From Bacteroides sp. (lineage in GTDB: Bacteria > Bacteroidota > Bacteroidia > Bacteroidales > Bacteroidaceae), in NCBI GenBank assembly GCA_021203515.1, contig JAJQAY010000144.1:1-64000 (forward strand): a DNA stretch of 64,000 bases, read 5' to 3'. How positions within the stretch are numbered: position 1 is the first letter of the stretch; each line of letters starts with the position of its first letter. A program made the translations under genes and the position numbers. This document shows, one piece after another, positions 21,576 through 30,010 of this stretch. The notes under the pieces are model-generated. The model did not search any database. It saw only the letters and a list, made by a program, of their open reading frames with translations, and was not told the DNA's origin.

Positions 21576-21814
21576 CAAAACAGTAGTTTTTTATATTGAT
21601 GCATCAATATTTATTTAATCTGGGAATAACAGCTATCGAAAAACACATATTACTCTAACTTTTACTCCCTTTCATATATGCAAAGCCCTTATTCACTTTT
21701 GAACGTTTAAAGATGGACTGATATTCGTGTGACTTTTTGAGTCTGCAATGTCAATTATTGCAATGACCCCTAGTTAATAAAATACTTTTTCTTCCTTTCG
21801 GGCAGCGCCTCTGC

Positions 21815-21832
21815 CATTACTTGGTAAGTAAT
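21815..21832 (-). repeat. Right inverted repeat (IRR)
   Basis: CATTACTTGGTAAGTAAT, the exact reverse complement of the left repeat, 62 bases before the lipoprotein start codon. Confidence 0.9.
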
Positions 21833-21894
21833 TCCGTAAACTTCTAGATGGGAACCTCGATAATTAACTTATAACTAACTAAAAAGCAACTAAG

Positions 21895-23928
21895 ATGAAG
21901 AAAATTCAGTCTTATGCAGTGCTGCTATTGATGGCACTGACCGTGTTTAGTTGTGGCGACGACTACGACGACACCGGATTGAGAAACGACATCAGCGACC
22001 TGAAGTCGCGAGTAGAAAAACTAGAAGCATGGTGTAGCAACGCCAATTCCCAACTCTCCGCCTTGTAGGGAGTAGTGGATGCATTGAACGCGAAGATTTA
22101 CGTGACCGGCGTGGAACCTCTGATGAAGGACAATATCCAGGTAGGTTATACTATCAACCTGACCGAGGGCACCCCCATCACCATCAAGAACGGTACTACC
22201 GGTAAGGATGGTGTGACTCCGGTGTTCAGCGCGAAGAAAGACGATAAGGGCGTGTATTACTGGACAGTGAAGACGGGTGATGCCGACCCCGTCTGGCTGA
22301 CCGATGCCGACGGCAAGAAGATAGCCACTACCGGACATACTCCAGTGATAAGCGTTGATACCTTTGAGGACAAGCTCTATTGGAAAGTAGACGGTGAATG
22401 GTTGCTGAACGGCACAGCCAAAGTACCCGCTACAGGCGAACAAGGCGATGCTATCTTTAAGAAAGGCGGCATTCAGGTGAACACTGACCATGTAGTGTTT
22501 ACCCTGGCCGACGAGTCAACCATTGCCCTGCCATTGCTGGGCACCGCCATCAGCTTTACTGACTACGGCTCCTTCCAGATAAAGGCGAAAGAAACAGGTA
22601 CGAAGATTGAGCTGAAAGTCTCTGATGAATTGAAGAAAGCCGACTATGCCGCCATGAAGGTGAAACTGACCATGGTGGTAGGTACAGTGACCGACATCAA
22701 GACCCGTGCCGCCGCATCACTTTGGGCAGTGGAACTTGTTCAGCCCACATTCAACACCGATGGCAGCCTGAAAGACCAGCCTTACGTGAACGTCACCATG
22801 CCCGCCGATGCTGCGGATGATGACGTGGCCTTGCTGAAAGTGACAATTGTAGACACGAAGGGCATCGAGGCATCTTCTACCCGTGTTGTTTTCTTCAACA
22901 GCGTCCGGCTTCCCTATGACTGGTATCGCAACCCGACGGATGCAACGAAACAAATCTACACTATCAGTTCTAAAGAAGACTTGTTCGAGTTTGCCAAACT
23001 TACAAACAAGGCTTCCGACCTGCCCGCCGAGTTCGCTGCCGGAGACCAATTTAATGGAAAGACCGTGCTGCTTGGCGGCGACATTGACCTGGGGAAAGAA
23101 GAATAGGCGCCTATCGGACTGGAATATATGAATAGGTTCATGGGTGTCTTCAACGGACAGAAGCATGAAATCAGCAATTTGAGTATAACAACCGGAAATT
23201 AGGTCGGACTATTTGGCATTCTTGACAGTACGGTTAAGAATCTTACAGTGTCGGGCGAAATAGAAATCAATACTACTGCTTACAGTGCCGGGGCAGGTGG
23301 TATCGCCTACCGCATATATAACGGAAAAGTGATTGCCTGTGTGAATAAGGTCAAGATTGCATTTACTGGAGAAACTGGAAGAAACGGTGGAATTGCAAGT
23401 CTTCTAGATGGTACGGGTTCAGGTGCCATCATCGCTTGCGAGAACTATGGTAACATTACAGCCAACGGCGATGCCTCTTATGCAGCTGGAATTGTGGGCT
23501 ATGTACAAAAAGCAAAGTCTGTTTTGGCATGTATTAATCATGGCGATATCAGTGCCTCTGGTATTGCCGGTGGAATAATAGGATATATCTTTAATGTTCC
23601 GGCATATTCTTGCGTGAGTGAAGGTGCGATGACAGGAGACTTGATGGCCGGTGGAGTTGTTGGAAATGCGAGTTATAATACTTTCCCCGCCTTTCCCGCC
23701 CACTATTTCTATAGTACCGTATCCGACTTGAAACTGGGAGGACTTGAAGTAGGTTAGTATACCAATCCGTCGACATCTTATGCCGACATGAATTCTCCGG
23801 CCACCATCGATGCGCTGAATGCGGAAATCGATACGTGGAACGCGGCTAATGCGGATTACATTTGTCCCTTCAAATACGAAGCCTCTACGGACGACAACTT
23901 GCCGCATCTGGTAGAGGTGGTGCAATAG
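21895..23928 (+). pseudogene. DUF4988/GLUG-motif surface lipoprotein with four in-frame TAG codons
   Basis: A lipoprotein signal (Cys about residue 19, FSCGDD) is followed by a coiled-coil-like segment, a DUF4988-type region (KNGTTGKDGVTP, WTVKTG) and GLUG-type repeats (VGLFGILDS, GGIAYRIYNG, GGIIGYIF). One frame runs from 21895 to 23928 but contains TAG at 22066-22068, 23104-23106, 23200-23202 and 23755-23757. There are no TAA or TGA codons and no frameshift. It is the gene controlled by the invertible promoter, so a cell-surface, phase-variable protein is likely. Read literally, only 57 residues would be made unless amber codons are read through. Confidence 0.7.
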
Positions 23929-24231
23929 ACATTAATTTTAGTGTAATATAAGCGACAGATTGCCCCGGGACGCCTTTATCCCTTCACAATTGCAAGAGAG
24001 GGAGGAGGGCCGTCGCCGGGACTTTCTTTTGTCTGTTAGTCGCTCGTTGCGACATCAAGGTGTTGCCCTCTGCTACGCAGGTGCGGAGTAGCGACTTACG
24101 CAGGTGCGGAGCATCACGCTGCACAGGTGCGGAGCAATGACCTGCGCAAGTGCGGAGCATAGCACGACATCAAGGCGTCGCATCCGGCAACGTCAAGTAG
24201 TATAATTATTAACCATTTAAAACTATCAATT
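23929..24231. other. Intergenic region with 23-base repeat array
   Basis: No gene is seen. It holds a GC-rich stretch around 23964-24021 that can fold (CCCGGGAC and GCCGGGAC segments), then the 23-base periodic array described separately, then an A/T-rich leader to the HU-HIG gene. Confidence 0.6.
24050..24175 (+). repeat. 23-base tandem array
   Basis: Four copies of GCAGGTGCGGAGCA-type units start at 24074, 24097, 24120 and 24143, exactly 23 bases apart. The flanking motif CGACATCAAGG at 24050 and 24165 is separated by 115 bases (5 x 23), so the whole block keeps the same period. There are no unique spacers, so it is not a CRISPR array. It lies just upstream of a DNA-binding protein gene. 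Confidence 0.75.
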
Positions 24232-24771
24232 ATGTACAATTACAAGTTAGTACAAAAGGCAAACCCAAAGGACAGGAACCAAACTAAGAAATGGTACGCC
24301 ATTCCCGTGAGCAACGATGCTCAAACCGTAAAAGCCATGACACGCGCTGCCACCGAGAACACCACCACCGCCCCCATCGAGATGGAGTCGGCGTTGGAAC
24401 TGTTGGGCAAGTATGCCATAGAGCAACTGCTGCAAGGACACTCCGTGCGCGTGGGCAGTCTGGGCACGCTGCGCATCACGTTCAAGAGCAACGGCATCGA
24501 CAGCCTCGACGCTGCCAACGCCGTGAGCCCTGCCAACCTCATCAAAAATCCGCGCATCATCTTCACTCCTTCCAAGGAACTGCGGGATGAGGTGACCGGT
24601 AAACTTCAATTTCAAAATTCCGGCGTATTGGAAGACGGCATCAGCTATGCTTCGCTGACGGACTATCGGCGGGCAAAGGGCGTCATCATCGGTGGCGGTT
24701 CGGGCAGTGGTTCGGGCAGTGGTTCGGGCGGCGGCGGTGACGACGACCAGGAAGAGAACCCGCTTGGATAA
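24232..24771 (+). CDS. HU-HIG family DNA-binding protein
   Basis: A 179-residue protein. Residues about 1-130 match the Bacteroidetes HU-HIG form of the HU/IHF fold (YKLVQKANPKDRNQTKKWYA, then SVRVGSLGTLRITF as the DNA-binding arm region). A disordered Gly/Ser linker (about 155-170) leads to the acidic tail DDDQEENPLG. The same tail ends the other HU-HIG protein at 56825. It probably binds and bends DNA. It lies between the phase-variable lipoprotein and a strong terminator. Confidence 0.85.
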   Translation: MYNYKLVQKANPKDRNQTKKWYAIPVSNDAQTVKAMTRAATENTTTAPIEMESALELLGKYAIEQLLQGHSVRVGSLGTLRITFKSNGIDSLDAANAVSPANLIKNPRIIFTPSKELRDEVTGKLQFQNSGVLEDGISYASLTDYRRAKGVIIGGGSGSGSGSGSGGGGDDDQEENPLG

Positions 24772-24796
24772 ACCGACGGTTTGACAGGAAAGCAAA

Positions 24797-24847
24797 TGGG
24801 TGCAACGGCTTCACAATAGGTTGAAAAGCGGTTGCACCCATCTTTTT
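24797..24847 (+). terminator. Rho-independent terminator
   Basis: Perfect 10-bp stem TGGGTGCAAC / GTTGCACCCA (24797-24806, 24831-24840) followed by TCTTTTT. Confidence 0.85.
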
Positions 24848-24916
24848 GGGGTATCTGCAGAGTGAAGTTGTTACTTTGGGGCGTGCGACCTTATCAGGTG
24901 GTAGTGCCCGTCGACC

Positions 24917-26089
24917 TTACTTCCTCAGGAAGTCGCTTCTTTTTCTGAACAGGCAGTAGAGCTTCCAGTGCAGGGACTGCATGGGTTGGAGCAAGTCGAA
25001 CACGGGGATTGCCCAGATGTATCTGCGTTGCTCGTTCAAGTCTTTGGCAGTCCGGTTGATGATAATGGCTTGTATCAGGTAGCGAAGTAGCCAGGCAAAG
25101 AGGGCGATGCCCGCCGCCAGCCAGTGTGCATTCAGGATGCCGACCACGAGGGCGGCTATCCAACAGCCGTAGAAGGCCAGGCGGGTGAAGGTTTCCAGTC
25201 CGATGAAATAGCGTTGATGCCCCTGATAGAGCCGGGCGGTGGAGGCGTAGCTTATCTTTTCCTCCCGCCAGTCCTTGGCACGGGATACGGGCCGCACACG
25301 CGTGATGGCATTGGCGTCGGTCTCTGTACGGGTGTTTTCGGCTTTGGCCACGTGGTTGATGAAGAGGTCGTCGTCGCCCCGTTGCAGGTTGAGGTGGGCG
25401 GAGAAGCCTTTATGGTCGTAGTATAGTTCCTTGCGGTAGGCGAGGTTGCGCCCGATGCCCATGTAGGGGCTGCCTGCCAGGGCAAAACCGAGGTAGCGCA
25501 TGGAGGTGAAGAGACTGTCGAACGCTACGCGCTTGCGCAACCAGCCCTTGCCGCGCTCGTAGCCGCTGTAGCCCAGCACAATCTTGGTGCGGGGGGTGAA
25601 GTTGCGCGCCATCAGCTTCAACCATTGGTTGCTCTGCGGCTGGCAGTTGGCCTCGGTGAACACGAGCCAGTCGTACTTGCTGGCTTTGATGCCCAGTGTC
25701 ACGGCGAGCTTCTTGCGGCTGATATAGCGCGAAGAGTCGGGGACGAAGCTGTGGTAGAGGTGCGGATATTTATCTTGCAGCAAGGTCAGGTAGCCTTCGC
25801 TTTCGTCCGTGTTGCCGTCGTTCACGACAATGACTTCGAATTGCGGATAGTCCTGTTCCAGTACGGCAATCAGGTTGCGGCGCAGGTTCTCGGACTCCTC
25901 GCGGGCGCAGATGATGACGGATACCGGGGGGAACTCTTGCGAGAATTGCACCTTGTTGCCCTTCACGGCGCGATTGTGGCGGTGAATGCGGTTGTACAGA
26001 CAGAAATAATAGAGTAGTTGGAAGAGAAGAAGAACTCCCGTAGCTGCAAGTAGTATTTCTTCGGTAGCATCGAATGTTAATATTTCCAT
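24917..26089 (-). CDS. Glycosyltransferase family 2, membrane-anchored
   Basis: A 390-residue protein with an N-terminal membrane helix (about 10-32), a GT2 domain (PPVSVIICAREE, then VIVVNDGNTD with the nucleotide-sugar-binding acidic motif, then FTEANCQP), and two to three C-terminal helices (about 300-345). It should transfer a sugar on the cytoplasmic face of the inner membrane. It lies directly after the biotin operon in the same direction but has its own -7 box overlapping the end of bioD. Donor and acceptor are unknown. Confidence 0.85.
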   Translation of the reverse strand: MEILTFDATEEILLAATGVLLLFQLLYYFCLYNRIHRHNRAVKGNKVQFSQEFPPVSVIICAREESENLRRNLIAVLEQDYPQFEVIVVNDGNTDESEGYLTLLQDKYPHLYHSFVPDSSRYISRKKLAVTLGIKASKYDWLVFTEANCQPQSNQWLKLMARNFTPRTKIVLGYSGYERGKGWLRKRVAFDSLFTSMRYLGFALAGSPYMGIGRNLAYRKELYYDHKGFSAHLNLQRGDDDLFINHVAKAENTRTETDANAITRVRPVSRAKDWREEKISYASTARLYQGHQRYFIGLETFTRLAFYGCWIAALVVGILNAHWLAAGIALFAWLLRYLIQAIIINRTAKDLNEQRRYIWAIPVFDLLQPMQSLHWKLYCLFRKRSDFLRK

Positions 26090-26114
26090 GTGTCCTATGA
26101 CGTTTGTTGTGCCG

Positions 26115-26122
26115 CAAATTTA
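26115..26122 (-). promoter_or_regulatory. -7 box TAAATTTG
   Basis: Exact consensus on the minus strand, overlapping the stop codon of bioD, 26 bases before the glycosyltransferase start. Confidence 0.5.
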
Positions 26123-26767
26123 CGCAATTTCCGGTACAACTTCGAACTTTGCCTCGGGAAAATGCTTGGCGAGGTAGTTTTGTATGAATTGCTGGGTGTC
26201 TTCCTGGATGGTGGTATCTTCTACGGTGGGGTAGAGGTTGTAGAGCACGGTGTGGAGCGTGATGCCCCGGTTCTTGATGGCTTCCAGGCTCAGGAGGGTG
26301 TGGTTGATGCTGCCCAGCTTGCCGGAGGTGATGAAGACGAGTGGGTATTGTTTCTCGGCAATGTAGTCGATGGTGAGGTAGTCTTCCGTTAGGGGTACCA
26401 TCAGTCCGCCGGCTCCTTCCACGAGGACGGTGTCGTAGCGGCGGGCCAGTTCGAGGGTGGCGCGCTCTATCTTGTCGAAGTCGATGGGGCGGCGGTCGAT
26501 GCGGGCGGCAAGATGGGGGGGAGAGCAGGGGTAGGAGAAGATTTCGGGCATGGTGAGGCCTTCGCGGTCTTCGGGCAGGTAGCCGGTGCCCATGATGCGG
26601 CGGTGCAGGTCGATGTCTTCGGAGTGGCCGACGTTGCCGGTCTGGATGAATTTCTGGGTGATGACACGTTGGCCGTTTTGAGAGAGTTGGCGGGCCAGCC
26701 AGGCGGTGCAATAGCTTTTGCCGGCGTCGGTGTCGATGCCGCTGATGAAGTAGATGGTTGATTTCAT
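26120..26767 (-). CDS. bioD: Dethiobiotin synthetase
   Basis: A 215-residue cytoplasmic enzyme that carboxylates 7,8-diaminopelargonate to dethiobiotin using ATP and CO2. The P-loop is seen as GIDTDAGKS (about residues 8-16), with the second conserved segment VEGAGGLMVPL (about 115). It is the last gene of the bio operon. A G7 tract (26515-26521) lies in frame. A long palindrome separates it from bioC. Confidence 0.92.
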   Translation of the reverse strand: MKSTIYFISGIDTDAGKSYCTAWLARQLSQNGQRVITQKFIQTGNVGHSEDIDLHRRIMGTGYLPEDREGLTMPEIFSYPCSPPHLAARIDRRPIDFDKIERATLELARRYDTVLVEGAGGLMVPLTEDYLTIDYIAEKQYPLVFITSGKLGSINHTLLSLEAIKNRGITLHTVLYNLYPTVEDTTIQEDTQQFIQNYLAKHFPEAKFEVVPEIA

Positions 26768-26810
26768 TATTCTTGTTTATTGAGTTATGTAAATGATAAT
26801 TTATCGTACA

Positions 26811-26930
26811 GATACGCGGACTACACGGACTAAGCAGACGAACACGGATAATAATTTAAATACATATTTATCAGTACTCTCTAAAAGAAAAGTCCGTGTT
26901 TATCAGCTTAGTCCGTGTAGTCCGCGTATC
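26811..26930. repeat. Palindromic element, CGGACTACACGGACTA module
   Basis: Near-perfect 38-base arms at 26811-26848 and 26893-26930 between bioC and bioD. The right arm extends into the 3' end of bioC and encodes its last residues. The same module forms the outer arms of the element at 29774-29995. Confidence 0.85.
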
Positions 26931-27753
26931 CATATAAATTCCCATTTGTTTTTTTTCTTGCAATAATATAAATCGGATGATACGTCAGTGATACGCTGCG
27001 GTCGGCATGGGCGTAGAGGCGGATGTAGTCGTCGCAAAAGGCTTGCAGGCGTCCTCGGGTCCATATCTTCTTCTCGGTGCCGGTCACTCCGGTCTGTTTC
27101 AGGTGCTGCAGCACTTGGAGGGGGGGGGTGGCGAAGGGCAGGGACACTACTTCTTCTTCGGCATGAAGGATGTCGAAGTAGGGGGATAGCAGCGCTTGCA
27201 GGCTTTCCACGGAGAGGTAGTCCAGGCCGTTTCCGGTCAGGGTGCGTATCTCGTGCATGTTTTGCCGGCCGAAGGTGCTGAAGGCGAGGATGCCGTCGTC
27301 CGTGAGGAAGCGGTGGCAGCGGATGAAGAAGCGTTCGGGGTCGGCAAACCATTGCAGGGTGGAGCAGGAAGTTATCAGGTCTGTGCCCGGCGGAAAGTCG
27401 AGGGTTTCGGCGTCGCAGGGGAGGAAGCGGACGCGGGCCGGGGTGCAAAGCTCCCGCACGCATTCCTCCATTTCCGGGCAGAGGTCGTTCAGCAACAGAG
27501 TTTCCGGTTGCAGCGTGTGTAGCAGCAGGCGGGAATAGCTGCCCGTTCCGCATCCGAACTCGGCGACGTGGCGGAAAGGGGGTATGCTATCGCGGAGGCT
27601 GTGCGTGCAGGCGTGTTCCAGCAGCAGGCGCAACATCTTTTCGGCTACCTGTTGCTGCACGCGGGCTTCGCGCCCGTACGTGTTTCGTGCATGGGCAAAG
27701 CGTTGGGCCACGAGGACTTTGTCGATGGACTGGATGGCTGTGTTACAACTCAT
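26908..27753 (-). CDS. bioC: Malonyl-ACP O-methyltransferase BioC
   Basis: A 281-residue SAM-dependent methyltransferase that masks malonyl-ACP so that pimelate can be made by fatty-acid synthesis. The SAM loop is [11 protein letters not shown] (about residues 64-74), followed by a class I fold ([17 protein letters not shown]). It sits between bioG and bioD. A G9/C9 tract (27120-27128) lies in frame, so slippage here would truncate the protein. The last residues are encoded by an intergenic-type repeat arm, so the true C-terminus may vary between strains. Confidence 0.9.
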   Translation of the reverse strand: MSCNTAIQSIDKVLVAQRFAHARNTYGREARVQQQVAEKMLRLLLEHACTHSLRDSIPPFRHVAEFGCGTGSYSRLLLHTLQPETLLLNDLCPEMEECVRELCTPARVRFLPCDAETLDFPPGTDLITSCSTLQWFADPERFFIRCHRFLTDDGILAFSTFGRQNMHEIRTLTGNGLDYLSVESLQALLSPYFDILHAEEEVVSLPFATPPLQVLQHLKQTGVTGTEKKIWTRGRLQAFCDDYIRLYAHADRSVSLTYHPIYIIARKKTNGNLYGYADYTD

Positions 27754-27774
27754 ATTCTTTGCATTCGTTTCAAT

Positions 27775-28539
27775 TCATCGTCCGCAGGTGGTATAGGAGT
27801 CATCGATGGACATTTCCCACACCTCTTGCAGCAGAAAGCGGAACATGACCTCGTCGTAGTGGGCGCTGTCCGTCACGATGACCTGGCCGTACGCCGAGCT
27901 TTCGTGGTTTAGCTGCAGGTTCTCGAAGGGGATGATCCGGTCGTTTCGGCCGATGAAGGCGTAGTCGTATTCGTAGCTGTAGGTTTTGTAGTATTTGTCG
28001 AACATATCATCGAATGTTTCTTCAGCTATCGTCGGGTCCGATCTGTCTCCAACCATTTCGAAGTATTGCTCGCGGATGCGTCTCAACTCTTCTTTTATTC
28101 CATCGAAATCCCGCCGGGGAGTTATCTCCATGAATGCTTTGTAGGCGTTGCTGTCTTTGCACATACGGCGCATGAACTTCTGGAGCGAGGCGGGCGTGAG
28201 GCCGTCGAGTGTGCCCTGATAGGTGGCCAGGGGGATGCCCTCCCGGTCGTCAATGTGGTAAGTGCTTCCGTTGAAGGCAAAGCTGAGCAGTTTGTCCTGA
28301 GGCGCATTGCTGAGGATGATTGCACCTGCCAACACGCCCATCGACCAGGCCACCACGTTTATCTGCTGATAGCGGTCGAAAACAGACCGGTCGAAGTCGA
28401 GCGTGCGGTAATCGTAGCAAATCATGTAGTCCATGCCTTTGGGACGGTATTGCTTGAAAAGGGTTTCGTCTGCCGCCCAACCGGCAAACAGCAGGAGTAG
28501 CTTAGGGTGGTTTTCGTGTACGATGTAGACTTGTTTCAT
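27775..28539 (-). CDS. bioG: Pimeloyl-ACP methyl ester esterase BioG (DUF452)
   Basis: A 254-residue alpha/beta-hydrolase-like protein of the DUF452/BioG family, which removes the methyl ester at the end of BioC-dependent pimelate synthesis. The nucleophile motif AWSMG is at about residues 64-68, and FAGWAADE near the N-terminus is the family oxyanion region. It is encoded between bioF and bioC, the order usual in Bacteroides, where BioG replaces BioH. Confidence 0.88.
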   Translation of the reverse strand: MKQVYIVHENHPKLLLLFAGWAADETLFKQYRPKGMDYMICYDYRTLDFDRSVFDRYQQINVVAWSMGVLAGAIILSNAPQDKLLSFAFNGSTYHIDDREGIPLATYQGTLDGLTPASLQKFMRRMCKDSNAYKAFMEITPRRDFDGIKEELRRIREQYFEMVGDRSDPTIAEETFDDMFDKYYKTYSYEYDYAFIGRNDRIIPFENLQLNHESSAYGQVIVTDSAHYDEVMFRFLLQEVWEMSIDDSYTTCGR

Positions 28540-28584
28540 TTTTCTTTTGGGGTTATTTGTTATTGTTGATGTTAATTAGGAGAG

Positions 28585-29742
28585 TTAACTTCTTAACTCC
28601 TCTTCTAATGCTTTAATTTCTTCTTCTTTCACCTCCGCCGTTAGCGAGAAGCGGATGCGTGATGTTCCTTCCGGCACTGTTGGCGGACGGACGGGTAAGG
28701 CATAAAATCCGTGTCGTTGCAGTGCGTCGGCACGCAGGATGGTGTCGGCACTCGGTCCTATAATCAGAGGGATGATATGGCTGACACTGGGACATGCATA
28801 TCCCCGTGCCTGCAATGCTTCGCGGAGTATCCGGCTGATGTGTGCCAGATGCTCTCTCCGGTCTTGCATGTCCGGCAGCTTCCGCAGGATGAATAGCGTC
28901 CATGCGATGTTCACCGGTGGCAGGGCAGTGGTGAAGATGAGCGTGCGCATCCGGTTCACGAGGTATTCCCGTATCACCTTCCGGCACACGATGTAAGCTC
29001 CTGCCGATGCTGCTGCCTTGCCGAAGGTGCCCACGAGAAAGTCGATGTCACCGATGCAGCCGGCTTCTTCGGCACATCCCAGTCCATGCTTGCCGTGTAC
29101 GCCGAAGGCATGCGCTTCGTCTACATAGAGCAGGACATTATCGTACATGTGTTTCAGTCGTACTAAAGCGGCTAAATCCGCCTGGTCGCCATCCATGCTG
29201 AAAATGCTTTCGGTGACGATGATAATCTGCCGATAGGCGGTGTGATGCTGGCTGAGCAACCGTTCCAGTTGAGCGAGGTCGTTGTGGCGGTAGCGGATGC
29301 ACTTGGCGGCGGAAAGGCGGATGCCGTCTATCAGGCTGGCGTGAACCAGCTTGTCGGCAAGTATCAGTGTTTGTGCATCGCTCACGGCGGGTAGGATGCC
29401 CGTGTTGGCATGATAGCCGCTGTTGAACACAAGCGCGGCTTCTGTGCCGAACATCTGTGCCATTTCCGCTTCGAGTTCTTCGTAGACGGTGAAGTTGCCG
29501 GTCAGCAATCGGGAAGAGGAGGAAGTGGGCAGGAAGTTGTCGGGCGTCAGTGTGCCGAGAAATTCCTCTCTCAGCGTACGGTCGGCGGCAAGTCCCAGGT
29601 AATCGTTCGATGACAGGTTCAGCATACGCCGTCCGTCTACGATTACATTCCGTCCGTCGTGCTCGATTTCCGGCAAGCGGCGCAGGTTGCTATGGTCTTT
29701 TAGTTGTTGCAGTTCTTGCTGCATTTGGTTTATTGCGTTCAT
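28585..29742 (-). CDS. bioF: 8-amino-7-oxononanoate synthase
   Basis: A 385-residue PLP enzyme that joins pimeloyl-ACP and L-alanine. Typical segments are LNLSSNDYLGLA, FNSGYHANTG, IFSMDGDQADL, YVDEAHAFG (Asp pairing with PLP) and GTFGKAAAS with the PLP lysine. It lies second in the bio operon after bioAB and ends 45 bases before bioG. A nested palindrome fills the gap to bioAB. Confidence 0.93.
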   Translation of the reverse strand: MNAINQMQQELQQLKDHSNLRRLPEIEHDGRNVIVDGRRMLNLSSNDYLGLAADRTLREEFLGTLTPDNFLPTSSSSRLLTGNFTVYEELEAEMAQMFGTEAALVFNSGYHANTGILPAVSDAQTLILADKLVHASLIDGIRLSAAKCIRYRHNDLAQLERLLSQHHTAYRQIIIVTESIFSMDGDQADLAALVRLKHMYDNVLLYVDEAHAFGVHGKHGLGCAEEAGCIGDIDFLVGTFGKAAASAGAYIVCRKVIREYLVNRMRTLIFTTALPPVNIAWTLFILRKLPDMQDRREHLAHISRILREALQARGYACPSVSHIIPLIIGPSADTILRADALQRHGFYALPVRPPTVPEGTSRIRFSLTAEVKEEEIKALEEELRS

Positions 29743-29773
29743 TGTAATAATGTTAAATGATAATTTAGGGGCA

Positions 29774-29995
29774 GATACGCGGACTACACGGACTAGACGG
29801 ATGAACGCGGATGCTATTTTCTGTTATGGAAAGCGATACCATCTGTCATTCTGAGCGTAGTCGAAGAATCTACTCTCTTGACATAAAGTTGCGCCATCAC
29901 AGCAAGAGAAGAGATCCTTCGACTTCGCTCAAGATGACAGATACTACATATTAAAAGTCCGCGTTCATCCGCCTAGTCCGTGTCGTCAGCGTATC
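29774..29995. repeat. Nested double palindrome
   Basis: Outer arms (29774-29811 and 29958-29995) carry the CGGACTACACGGACTA module, also seen at 26811. Inside is a second palindrome (about 29840-29881 and 29902-29943) of the ATCTGTCATTCTGAGCG / CGAAGGATC type. It occupies almost all of the 268-base gap between bioAB and bioF. No gene is seen. Confidence 0.85.
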
Positions 29996-30010
29996 CATAT
30001 AAATTCCTAT

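Larger units (their letters stand above)
21511..21832. other. Invertible promoter segment (phase switch)
   Basis: The segment is 322 bp long and bounded by perfect 18-bp inverted repeats. It lies between a tyrosine recombinase and a surface lipoprotein gene and contains no reading frame of note. A promoter near the left end points left, so in this orientation the lipoprotein has no facing promoter (OFF). Inversion would place that promoter 16 bases inside the right repeat, reading into the gene at 21895. This is the arrangement of known phase-variable capsule promoters in Bacteroides. That inversion occurs is inferred. Confidence 0.85.

Noticed and set aside
21692..21699. Plus-strand -7 box CACTTTTG inside the invertible segment
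   Set aside because: No -33 TTTG at 18-21 bases upstream; the minus-strand promoter near the left repeat fits far better.
21895..23928. TAG recoded to glutamine as in some gut phages
   Set aside because: Only the first site clearly expects Gln; others fit Trp or Tyr, and neighbouring genes use TAG as a normal stop (for example at 21507-21509).
24050..24175. Possible CRISPR array
   Set aside because: The period is only 23 bases with no unique spacers and no cas genes nearby, so it is a plain tandem array.
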